NCBI GenBank assembly: GCA_050693035.1
Contig: JBOGWB010000086.1
Location: 1 to 64,000, forward strand
Source: DASYVD01 sp050693035
GTDB taxonomy: Bacteria > Actinomycetota > UBA4738 > CALAEC01
DNA length: 64,000 nucleotides
Direction: 5' to 3'
Each line of letters opens with the position of its first letter. The stretch's first letter is position 1. The notes under the pieces were generated by a model. The model was not told the origin of the DNA. It did not search any database and saw only the letters and a program-made list of their open reading frames with translations. Both the position numbers and the translations under genes were made by a program. Below are positions 53,805-61,793 of this stretch, piece after piece.

Positions 53805-54808
53805 CCACGTCGCCGCCTCGTGTGGCGCTCTACCTCCAGGACAAGCACCCCATCCGCGAGGGCATGAAGTTCGTCCGGTACGCCGAAGAGCGCGGCTTCG
53901 AGGCGGTGTGGCAGGCTGAGAGCCGACTGGTCCGGGAGGCCACCATCCCTCTGGCTGCATTCGCCGCCGTGACCGAGCGTCTCAAGCTCGGCTCGGGGGT
54001 GGTCAACATCTGGACCCGGAACGTGGCGCTTCTCGCCGCCACGTTCTCGACGCTCTGGGAGCTGGCCCCGCGCCGCGTCCTGCTCGGACTCGGCGCGTGG
54101 TGGGAGCCCCTGGCCACGAAGGTCGGCGTGAACCGACGGAGGTCGCTCCAGGCCATGCGGGAGGTCGTCGAGGTCACCCGGCGGTTGCTGAGTCTGGAAC
54201 GGGTCACGTTCGACGGAGAGTTCGTGAAGGTGAATGACATCGAGCTCGACATCGTCCACGGCGACCGCTCGCCGCGCGACGTCCCCATCTTCATCGGGGC
54301 CACCGGAATGAAGATGATGGAGCTCGCCGGGGAGATCGCCGACGGGGTGGTCCTCAACTACCTCGTGAGTCCTCGGTACAACGCCCGGGCGATGGAGGCG
54401 CTTGCGGCGGGAGCGGAGCGGGCCGGGAGGACCGTCGAGGACGTGGACCGCCCGCAGCTCGTGGTGTGCTCGCTCGACGAGGACCGGGACCGGGCGCTCG
54501 ACCGCGCTAGGGAGCTGGTCACGCAGTACCTGGGGCAGCAACCGCACATCATGAAGGCCTCCGGCGTCGACCAGTCGCTCCTCGACGAGATCGGGAAGGT
54601 CATGACGTGGCCGGCGGGTCCAGAGGAGATCCGTCGGGCCATGGAGCTCGTCCCCGATGAGGTCGTGCACATGATCACGGCGTCGGGGACCCCGGAGGAA
54701 TGCCGGGCCAAGGTCGGGGAGTACGTCGACTCGGGCTGCACGTGCCCGATCCTCTACCCGCTCGGGGACGACGTGTACTCGATGATCGACGCGTTCGAGA
54801 CGAACTGA
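53801..54808 (+). CDS. LLM class flavin (probably F420)-dependent oxidoreductase
   Basis: 335 residues, ATGA overlap with ssnA. A luciferase-like TIM barrel: [63 protein letters not shown] and [20 protein letters not shown]. The pattern is closest to methylene-tetrahydromethanopterin reductase-like F420 enzymes. Its place between ssnA and the FAD subunit, coupled on both sides, makes it part of the purine operon, a component not in the classical set. It might reduce a purine or imidazole intermediate. Confidence 0.8.
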   Translation: MTTSPPRVALYLQDKHPIREGMKFVRYAEERGFEAVWQAESRLVREATIPLAAFAAVTERLKLGSGVVNIWTRNVALLAATFSTLWELAPRRVLLGLGAWWEPLATKVGVNRRRSLQAMREVVEVTRRLLSLERVTFDGEFVKVNDIELDIVHGDRSPRDVPIFIGATGMKMMELAGEIADGVVLNYLVSPRYNARAMEALAAGAERAGRTVEDVDRPQLVVCSLDEDRDRALDRARELVTQYLGQQPHIMKASGVDQSLLDEIGKVMTWPAGPEEIRRAMELVPDEVVHMITASGTPEECRAKVGEYVDSGCTCPILYPLGDDVYSMIDAFETN

Positions 54809-55692
54809 TGGACGTGCTCATCCCAAGAACCCTCGACGAGGCGCTGGAGATGAAGGCCGAGCGTCCCGAGGCCGTTCCCATCGCCGGCGGGACCGACCTC
54901 ATGGTCGACCTGAACTTTGGGCGCCTCCGGCCCCCCGCAGTGATGGAGGTCTCGCGCCTACGCGAGCTCGCGGAGTTCCGAAGCGAGGACGGGTCCACGT
55001 TCCTCGGGGCGGGAGTGACCTACATGACGATCGAGCGCGAGCTCGGAGCGCTCGCCCCGCTGGTTCAGGCGTCCCGCACCGTCGGCTCCCCGCAGATCCG
55101 GAACCGCGCCACCGTCGGCGGAAACCTGGGTACGGCCTCGCCCGCCGGAGACGCTCTCCCCGTCCTGGCAGCGTACGACGCCGTGATCGTGATGGCCTCG
55201 GCGCGAGGAGGGACTCGCTCGCTTCCCTGGAACCGTTTCCTCACCGGTCCGAAGAAGAACGCCCTCCGGCCAGATGAGCTCATCCTCGGAGCGCGGTGGA
55301 AGGTCCCGAGGGGTCCGGGTTCGTTCTCCAAGATCGGGACGAGGAACGCCATGGTCATCTCGGTGGCGGGGGTGTGCCTCCAGCTCGACGAGGACGATCG
55401 GAACGTGCGCGTCGCGCTCGGCTCGGTGGCTCCGACGATCGTCCGAGCCCCCGATGCGGAGGAGTTCCTGGCGGGGGCCCTGGACGACGCCGGTGCGTGG
55501 GACGATCGTGGCGCGCCGGTTCCTCCTCCGGCCGTGGAGGAGTTCGGCGAGCGGGTTGCCGCTGCGGCCACTCCGATCGACGACGTGCGGGGAACCGCGG
55601 CATACCGTCGCCTTGGGGTGATGGTCCTGGCGCGACGAGCGCTCTCGTGGGCGCTGATGGAGCGAGCGGCGGGGGCGCTCGCGGAAGGCTGA
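54808..55692 (+). CDS. FAD-binding subunit of xanthine dehydrogenase-type hydroxylase
   Basis: 294 residues; start and previous stop share TGATG. PIAGGTDLMVDLNFG and ATVGGNLGTASPAGDALP are the two flavin loops of the CoxM/XdhB family. The C-terminal domain (about 180-290) is complete. It serves the three-subunit enzyme with the 2Fe-2S protein (55695) and Moco subunit (57523), and could also accept electrons from the fused hydroxylase at 49849. Confidence 0.85.
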   Translation: MDVLIPRTLDEALEMKAERPEAVPIAGGTDLMVDLNFGRLRPPAVMEVSRLRELAEFRSEDGSTFLGAGVTYMTIERELGALAPLVQASRTVGSPQIRNRATVGGNLGTASPAGDALPVLAAYDAVIVMASARGGTRSLPWNRFLTGPKKNALRPDELILGARWKVPRGPGSFSKIGTRNAMVISVAGVCLQLDEDDRNVRVALGSVAPTIVRAPDAEEFLAGALDDAGAWDDRGAPVPPPAVEEFGERVAAAATPIDDVRGTAAYRRLGVMVLARRALSWALMERAAGALAEG

Positions 55693-55694
55693 GC

Positions 55695-56168
55695 GTGCTG
55701 GTCCGAGCGCTGGTCAACGGGGAGTGGCGGGAGGCCGACGTCTGGCCCGGATCGAGCCTCCTGTACATGCTGCGCGAACACCTCGGCCTGCCCGGCTCGA
55801 AGAACGCGTGCGAGCAGGGTGAGTGCGGCTCGTGCTCCGTGTGGATGGAGGGAGAGCTGGTCTGCTCGTGCCTGGTCCTCGCGGCCCAGGCCGAGGGCAG
55901 GGATATCCGGACGGTGGAGTCCCTCTCCGACGGAGGAGAGCTCCACCCGGTGCAGGAGGCCTTCGTCGAAGCGGGCGCCGTGCAGTGCGGGTTCTGCACC
56001 CCGGGTCTGGTCGTGGCGGTGGTGGACCTCCTCGAGCGCGATCCCGACCCCAGCGAGGCCACGCTCCGGGAAGCCCTGTCGGGGAACCTGTGTCGATGCA
56101 CGGGCTATCAGAAGATCATCGACGCCGTTCGGCTGGCATCGGAGCGCATGAGAGGAGGCCTCGCCTGA
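55695..56168 (+). CDS. 2Fe-2S subunit of xanthine dehydrogenase-type hydroxylase
   Basis: 157 residues from GTG 55695. NACEQGECGSCSVW binds the plant-type 2Fe-2S cluster, and VQCGFCTPGLVVAV with LCRCTGYQKI the second. Length and motif order match CoxS/XdhC-small subunits. Its stop overlaps a CTG that appears to start the next gene. Confidence 0.9.
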   Translation: MLVRALVNGEWREADVWPGSSLLYMLREHLGLPGSKNACEQGECGSCSVWMEGELVCSCLVLAAQAEGRDIRTVESLSDGGELHPVQEAFVEAGAVQCGFCTPGLVVAVVDLLERDPDPSEATLREALSGNLCRCTGYQKIIDAVRLASERMRGGLA

Positions 56169-57526
56169 CCCGGATCCTCATCGACTCGTGCGAGGTCGTC
56201 GTCACGATGGACGACGCCGGGACCGAGATCGCCGGAGGGTCCATCCTCGTGGAGGACGGAGCTATCGCCTGGGTGGGGGCGGGGGAACCGCCCGACGTGG
56301 AAGGAGCCGAGCGGATCAACGGCCGAGACACCGTGGCCGTTCCCGGCCTCGTGAACGCCCACCACCACCTGTACCAGACGCTGACCCGGGTGCGGGCCCA
56401 GCGCGAGGGCTTGTTCGGCTGGCTCACCGAGCTGTATCCGGTGTGGGCGGGAATCGACCAGGAATGGGAACGGGCCGCCGCGGGGGTGGCGCTCGCCGAG
56501 CTGGCCCTGTCCGGCTGCACGACGACCACCGACCACCACTACGTGTTCCCCAGGGGCGCGGAGGGACTCCTCGAGGCCGAGATCGGGGTGGCCCGGGAGA
56601 TCGGCCTTCGGTTCCACCCGTGTCGCGGCTCGATGGACCTGGGAGCGTCGGCCGGGGGCCTGCCTCCCGACGAGATCGTGGAGGACCCCGACGACGTGCT
56701 GGCTCGGACCGAGGAGGCCGTTTCGCGGTTCCACGACGGTGAGCCGGGCGGCATGGTCCGGGTCGCCGTGGGGCCGTGCTCGCCCTTCTCGGTCACCGAA
56801 CGGCTCATGCGGGAGTCGGCCGCCCTGGCCCGCGGGCTGGGGGTCCGCCTCCACACGCACATCGCCGAGACGCTGGACGAGGACGCCTTCTGCCGGGAGA
56901 GGTTCGGCCGCAGCCCGCTGGAGCTCCTCGATGATCTGGGATTCCTGGGCGAGGACGTGTGGCTGGCGCACTGCGTCCACTTGGAGGACAAGGACGTGCG
57001 GAGGATCGCGGAGACCGGCACGGGAGTGGCGTGGTGCCCCACGTCGAACCTGCGCCTCGGGTCGGGGATCGCTCCCGCGCGGGCCCTCCTCGACGAGGGG
57101 GTCAGCGTGGGGCTCGGCGTTGACGGCTCCGCGTCGAACGACGCCGGCGACATGATCGCGGAGGTCCGTCAGGCCATGCTGGTGGTTCGGGCGGACGGCG
57201 ACCCCGGGGCCCTCTCCGCGCGAGACGCTCTCCGGGTGGCCACCCGAGGAAGCGCGGCGTGCCTCGGACGCGCCGACGTCGGTTCGCTCGAGCCGGGGAA
57301 GCGCGCCGACGTGGCCCTGTTCTCGCTCCAGGGCCTATCGTTCGCCGGCGCGGAGTCCGATCCGGTCGCGGCCGTCGTTCAGTGCGGGCCACAACGAGTC
57401 CGGCACCTCCTCGTTGAGGGAAGGCCGGTGGTCCGGGACGGACGGCTCGTGAACGCCGACGAGGATGCCCTGGCGACCGAGGGCCGGCGGGTGGGCCGGC
57501 GCATCCTCGAGAAGGCCGGCCCATGA
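56165..57526 (+). CDS. 8-oxoguanine deaminase-like amidohydrolase
   Basis: 453 residues if it begins at CTG 56165. No ATG, GTG or TTG lies near; AGGAGG (56153-56158) sits six bases before the CTG, giving a CTGA overlap with the previous stop. The next in-frame ATG, 56207, would remove the first strand. [52 protein letters not shown] and VGLGVDGSASND are the metal and substrate motifs of the 8-oxoguanine/hydroxyatrazine deaminase group. It would convert 8-oxoguanine to urate. Confidence 0.8.
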   Translation: MTRILIDSCEVVVTMDDAGTEIAGGSILVEDGAIAWVGAGEPPDVEGAERINGRDTVAVPGLVNAHHHLYQTLTRVRAQREGLFGWLTELYPVWAGIDQEWERAAAGVALAELALSGCTTTTDHHYVFPRGAEGLLEAEIGVAREIGLRFHPCRGSMDLGASAGGLPPDEIVEDPDDVLARTEEAVSRFHDGEPGGMVRVAVGPCSPFSVTERLMRESAALARGLGVRLHTHIAETLDEDAFCRERFGRSPLELLDDLGFLGEDVWLAHCVHLEDKDVRRIAETGTGVAWCPTSNLRLGSGIAPARALLDEGVSVGLGVDGSASNDAGDMIAEVRQAMLVVRADGDPGALSARDALRVATRGSAACLGRADVGSLEPGKRADVALFSLQGLSFAGAESDPVAAVVQCGPQRVRHLLVEGRPVVRDGRLVNADEDALATEGRRVGRRILEKAGP

Positions 57527-59955
57527 CGATCCGCACCGACCGGCTGCTCAAACGCGGCGTGGGCGAGAGCGTCCAGCGCATCGACGGCGTTCCCAAGACC
57601 CAGGGGATGTTCCAGTACGGGAGCGACCTCTGGGCCGAGGGGATGCTGTGGGGCCACACCGTGCGGAGCCCCCATCCCCATGCCCGGATCAAGGACGTCG
57701 ACGTCGGCGCCGCCCGGTCCTCCCCGGGGGTCCACGCGGTGCTGCTGGCGGCGGACGTGCCGGGGAAGAAGACGTACGGCCTCGAGTTCTCCGACCAGCC
57801 CGTGTTGGCATGGGACGTCGTGCGGTACGCGGGGGAGCCGGTGGCCGTGGTGGCCGCCGAACACCCGGAGCTGGCGCGACAGGCTGCGGCCAAGGTCCGG
57901 GTCGATTACGAGGCATTGAACCCGGTCACGGACATGGTCGACGCCCTCGGGCCCGGGGCGCCGCAGCTCCACGCGTGGGGGAACGTCCTCCGGCACGTGC
58001 GCATCGTCCACGGCGACCCCGATGCTCAGGCCGACGTGTGGGCCGAGGGCTACTACGAGACCGGGATGCAGGACCAGGCGCCGCTCGGTCCGGAGTCCGG
58101 CCTGGCGGTGCCCGGGGAAGACGGCGGCGTGGACCTGTACGTCTCCACCCAGTGGCTGCACGTCGACCGCGAGCAGATCGCACCGTGCCTGGGGCTGCCC
58201 GAGGAGAAGGTTCGCCTGTACCTCGCCGGGGTCGGCGGGGCGTTCGGCGCCCGCGAGGACGTCCACATCCAGATCCATGCCTGCATGCTCGCTCTCGACA
58301 CCGGAAAGCCGGTGAAGATGATGTATGGGCGCGAGGAGTCCTTCTTCGGCCACGTGCACCGCCACCCCTCCCGCATCTGGATGCGTCACGGAGCCACGCG
58401 CGACGGGAAGCTCGTGAACGTCCGGGTCCGGCTGCTGGTGGACGGGGGCGCCTACGCGTCGTCCTCAGCGGCGGTCATCGGCAACGCCTCCACGTTCGCC
58501 GCGGGCCCCTACGAGGTCGAAAACGCCCTCATCGAGGGAACCGGTGTGTACACGAACAACCCGCCGTGCGGCGCCATGCGGGGGTTCGGAGCCGTCCAGG
58601 CGTGCTTCGCTTTCGAATCCCAGATGGACAAGCTGGCGAAGGAGCTCCGGCTCCACCCGCTGGAGATCCGGCGGAGGAACGCGCTCCGCAGCGGGTCCAC
58701 CCTCCCCACGGGCCAGGTCATCCGGGGGACCGCCCCGGTCCGGGAGCTGCTGGATCGGCTCGAGGGCATCCCCCTCCCGACCGACGAGCTCGCCGAGACC
58801 CGCGACCCCATCACGTTCCCGGGCGGGGCGGGGAACGTCGGACATGGGGAGGGTCTCAAGCGAGGGATCGGCTACGCGGTGGGCTACAAGAACATCGCGT
58901 ACAGCGAGGGGTTCGATGACTCCGCAGAGGCCAGGGTGACGCTGTTCCGGGGGACATCCGGCCCGGTGGCCGAGGTGCACAGCGCCGCCGCGGAGGTCGG
59001 GCAGGGCGTGCACACGATCATGGCCCAGATCGCCCGCACCGAGCTCGGCGTCGACGACGTGATGCTCCATCCGTCAGACACGAGCGTCGGTTCCGCCGGC
59101 TCCAGCTCTGCCTCGCGCCAAACCATGATGTCCGGCGGTGCCGTCGAGCTCGCCGCCACGGCGGTTCGCGACGACTTGCTCGAGCGGGTACGAGCCCGAG
59201 CGAAGTCCGCGAATTCCCCGCTGGGAGGGGAGCTGTCCCTGGCCGACGGCCGGATCCTGCTCGACGGCGTTCCGATCGGTGACATCGACGAATTCCTCGA
59301 CGAGCCCATCACCGCGACCCGCGTCTACCACCACCGGCAGACCACTCCGATCGACGAGCGAGGGCAGGGGGAGCCTCACGTGTCGTTTGCATTCGCGGCC
59401 CAGCGAGCGGTGGTGGAGGTGGACGAGGACCTGGGCTTGGTGAGAGTGGTCGAGATAGCTTCGGTGCAGGACGTGGGGAAGGCCCTGAACCCCCAGAGCG
59501 TCCACGGACAGGTCGAGGGCGGGACCGCCCAGGGCCTGGGGCTGGCGCTCATGGAGGAGATCCAACTGACGGAGGGCGTCATCAAGAACGCGTCATTCAC
59601 CGACTATCTGATCCCCACGATCCTCGACATGCCTCCGGTGGTCTCGGAGTTGCTCGAGGAGCCGGAGCCCGGCGTGCCGTACGGAGCGAAAGGGGTGGGC
59701 GAACCGTCCACCATCGTGTCCACGGCCGCCATCGCCGCGGCGCTTCGGGACGCCACGGGCCGGGAGCTGAACCGCGTCCCGGTTACCCCGGACGACCTTG
59801 TGGGGTTGAGGCCCCCTGCAGAAGCCGGCCCACCGCCGCCCGCTCCCGACGTCCCCTTCCCCGAGCCCGTGCCGAAGCACGCCGGGATCGCCGCCGGACA
59901 GACCGAGCTGGGCGGCCACGATGAAGCCGACGGGTATCAGGGAGGCAAGGGGTGA
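57523..59955 (+). CDS. molybdopterin-binding subunit of xanthine dehydrogenase-type hydroxylase
   Basis: 810 residues, ATGA overlap with the deaminase gene. GVGGAFGAREDVHIQ, GAMRGFGAVQACFAFE, EVGQGVHTIMAQIA and the catalytic Glu in YGAKGVGEPSTIVS mark the Moco subunit. Length is that of XdhD/PucD-type subunits. The Pro/Gly-rich C-terminus (last 45 residues) is not conserved in type. With 54808 and 55695 it makes a complete three-part enzyme; hypoxanthine or xanthine is the likely substrate. Confidence 0.85.
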   Translation: MTIRTDRLLKRGVGESVQRIDGVPKTQGMFQYGSDLWAEGMLWGHTVRSPHPHARIKDVDVGAARSSPGVHAVLLAADVPGKKTYGLEFSDQPVLAWDVVRYAGEPVAVVAAEHPELARQAAAKVRVDYEALNPVTDMVDALGPGAPQLHAWGNVLRHVRIVHGDPDAQADVWAEGYYETGMQDQAPLGPESGLAVPGEDGGVDLYVSTQWLHVDREQIAPCLGLPEEKVRLYLAGVGGAFGAREDVHIQIHACMLALDTGKPVKMMYGREESFFGHVHRHPSRIWMRHGATRDGKLVNVRVRLLVDGGAYASSSAAVIGNASTFAAGPYEVENALIEGTGVYTNNPPCGAMRGFGAVQACFAFESQMDKLAKELRLHPLEIRRRNALRSGSTLPTGQVIRGTAPVRELLDRLEGIPLPTDELAETRDPITFPGGAGNVGHGEGLKRGIGYAVGYKNIAYSEGFDDSAEARVTLFRGTSGPVAEVHSAAAEVGQGVHTIMAQIARTELGVDDVMLHPSDTSVGSAGSSSASRQTMMSGGAVELAATAVRDDLLERVRARAKSANSPLGGELSLADGRILLDGVPIGDIDEFLDEPITATRVYHHRQTTPIDERGQGEPHVSFAFAAQRAVVEVDEDLGLVRVVEIASVQDVGKALNPQSVHGQVEGGTAQGLGLALMEEIQLTEGVIKNASFTDYLIPTILDMPPVVSELLEEPEPGVPYGAKGVGEPSTIVSTAAIAAALRDATGRELNRVPVTPDDLVGLRPPAEAGPPPPAPDVPFPEPVPKHAGIAAGQTELGGHDEADGYQGGKG

Positions 59956-59965
59956 AGGCGGGAGG

Positions 59966-60961
59966 ATGAAGAGGAACACCCTCACGGGACGGGACTACAT
60001 CGAGACGCTCGACTGGACCATCGAGGAGATCGAGGAGGCCATCTCGGTGGCCACGCAGCTCAAGGAGAAGTTCCGCCAGGGCGAGCCCCATCGTCTCCTG
60101 GCCGACCGCACGCTGTTCATGCTGTTCCTGGACAAGTCCACGCGCACCCGCAACGCATTCGAGGCGGGGATGACCCAGCTCGGCGGGCACGCGCACTACC
60201 TGGACGCGGAGAAGACCCAGGTCGCCCACGGGGAGAGTCCCAAGGACATGGGCGTCATCCTGTCGCGGTACGGACACGGGATCGCCATCCGCCACGACCT
60301 CATCCCGTACGAGGGCAACGCGTACATGCGTGAGGTCGCCCGATGGGCGGACGCCCCGGTCATCAATCTCCAGTGCGACGTGGACCACCCGACCCAGACC
60401 CTGGCGGACCTGATGACCCTCCGCGAGAAGCGAGGGACCGACCTTCGAGGGATGCGGGTGGCCGTGTCGTGGGCGTACGCCCCGTCGTACGCGAAGCCCC
60501 TGTCCGTCCCTCAGGGCCTGTGCGCCCTCCTTCCCCGGTTCGGGATCGACGTCGTCCTCGCGTACCCCGAGGGATGGGACCTCATGCCCGCCCTCATGGA
60601 GCGGGCTCAGAAAGCGGCGACGGAGGGCGGAGGCTCGATCACGATCGCCCACGACATGGAGGAGGCGTTCCGTGATGCCGACGCCGTGTACCCGAAGTCA
60701 TGGGGGCGACTGGACCTGTTCACCGACGAGCGGGCCGCCCTGGAGGTCTCCGAGCCACATCGAGGATGGATCTGCGACGTGGAGCGGATGGGCCGGGCCA
60801 AGGAGGACGCTCTCTATCTCCACTGCTTGCCCGCCGACCGGGGGAGTGAGGTGACCGACGAGGTCATCGATGGCCCGCAGTCCGTCGTCTACGACGAAGC
60901 GGAGAATAGGCTGCACACGGGCAAGGCGCTCATGGCTCTGACGATGGGCGGCTTCGCCTGA
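59966..60961 (+). CDS. ygeW: knotted carbamoyltransferase YgeW
   Basis: 331 residues from ATG 59966; GAAGG at 59954-59958 is well spaced. LDKSTRTRNAFEAG is the carbamoyl-phosphate loop, and LQCDVDHPTQTLADLMTL the HPxQ-type motif of the aspartate/ornithine carbamoyltransferase fold. LHCLPADRGSEVTDEV is the C-terminal substrate loop. In purine clusters YgeW is thought to recover carbamoyl phosphate from a ureido product. It is the last gene of the long plus-strand operon. Confidence 0.85.
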   Translation: MKRNTLTGRDYIETLDWTIEEIEEAISVATQLKEKFRQGEPHRLLADRTLFMLFLDKSTRTRNAFEAGMTQLGGHAHYLDAEKTQVAHGESPKDMGVILSRYGHGIAIRHDLIPYEGNAYMREVARWADAPVINLQCDVDHPTQTLADLMTLREKRGTDLRGMRVAVSWAYAPSYAKPLSVPQGLCALLPRFGIDVVLAYPEGWDLMPALMERAQKAATEGGGSITIAHDMEEAFRDADAVYPKSWGRLDLFTDERAALEVSEPHRGWICDVERMGRAKEDALYLHCLPADRGSEVTDEVIDGPQSVVYDEAENRLHTGKALMALTMGGFA

Positions 60962-60976
60962 CGGGGCCAGCGGGCT

Positions 60977-61213
60977 CTACCGCCGCCTCTTCTTCAGCCC
61001 GTCGGGGGCGATACTCGCCGCGATGTCGTACGCCTCCCCCAGACGGGACCTGTCGACGAATAATCTGGGACCCCACTCCATGAACAACGCGTAGGAAAGG
61101 GTCCCCGGGTTCTTGCACCACCACATGATCCCCGCCTCTTCCAGGGCCTCGGCGATGCGGTTGGCATGCTCCCACGTGAACTGGCCGAGATAGACGGTGG
61201 TGATCCCGCTCAT
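60977..61213 (-). CDS. small protein, DUF2007-like
   Basis: 78 residues: TVYLGQFTWEHANRIAEALE, EAGIMWWCKNP, RLFVDRSRLGEAYDIA. The beta-alpha-beta plan with a Trp-Trp-Cys strand resembles the putative signal-transducing DUF2007 fold, but the match is loose. It follows the acetyltransferase gene by nine bases and converges on ygeW. Confidence 0.5.
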   Translation of the reverse strand: MSGITTVYLGQFTWEHANRIAEALEEAGIMWWCKNPGTLSYALFMEWGPRLFVDRSRLGEAYDIAASIAPDGLKKRRR

Positions 61214-61222
61214 GGACCGATC

Positions 61223-61735
61223 TTAGCCCGGCGGCCGCCAACGTCCCGGTGTGATGGCGTACAGGACGAAGTCGGTGCCGGATTCCTTGAGCGATCGCTC
61301 TGAGACGAAGCCCAGCTTCTCGAGTACCCGTCGCATCGACGAGTTGTCGGGCGGCGTGGCCGCCTGGAGCCGCGTCGCGCCGGCGTGATCGAAGAGCCAG
61401 TCGGCCAGCAGGACGAGGGCCTCCGTGCCGTGGCCCATCCCCCGTGAGGCCTCCTCGAACAGGCCGACGCCGATCTCGAACCAGCGCGGAGGGAGGGTCC
61501 GAGCCGGAGGGCGGTACGTGCCGATCTCTCCGACGAGGAGCCCGTCGGCCTCGATTGCCAGGTCGAGCCGCCCATTCTCGAGGTGGCCCGACCGCTCCAC
61601 CCGGGTCCGGAGGGCGTCTCGGGTCGGCGGGCCGCCCGGCTGCTCGGCGTAAGCATTCAGGCGAGCGGCCCACCACGCGTCGAGCTCCCCTCGGCGGAAG
61701 GGGCGAAGGACGACCCGTTGTCCCTCGAGGCGCAC
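61223..61735 (-). CDS. GNAT family N-acetyltransferase
   Basis: 170 residues from GTG 61735, preceded by GGAAGG; the frame is open further up, with GTG 61753 as an alternative. It opens RLEGQRVVLRPFRRGELDAW, then EIGVGLFEEASRGMGHGTEA carries the acetyl-CoA loop (R-G-M-G-H-G), and NSSMRRVLEKLGFV follows. It is the RimJ/RimL type, acetylating an amino group on a protein or small molecule. The target is unknown. Confidence 0.8.
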   Translation of the reverse strand: MRLEGQRVVLRPFRRGELDAWWAARLNAYAEQPGGPPTRDALRTRVERSGHLENGRLDLAIEADGLLVGEIGTYRPPARTLPPRWFEIGVGLFEEASRGMGHGTEALVLLADWLFDHAGATRLQAATPPDNSSMRRVLEKLGFVSERSLKESGTDFVLYAITPGRWRPPG

Positions 61736-61793
61736 GTGCCTTCCGGGTCCCACGCCGCCCAGGATAGGTGGGACCCGAGTACACTTCCGCAAA

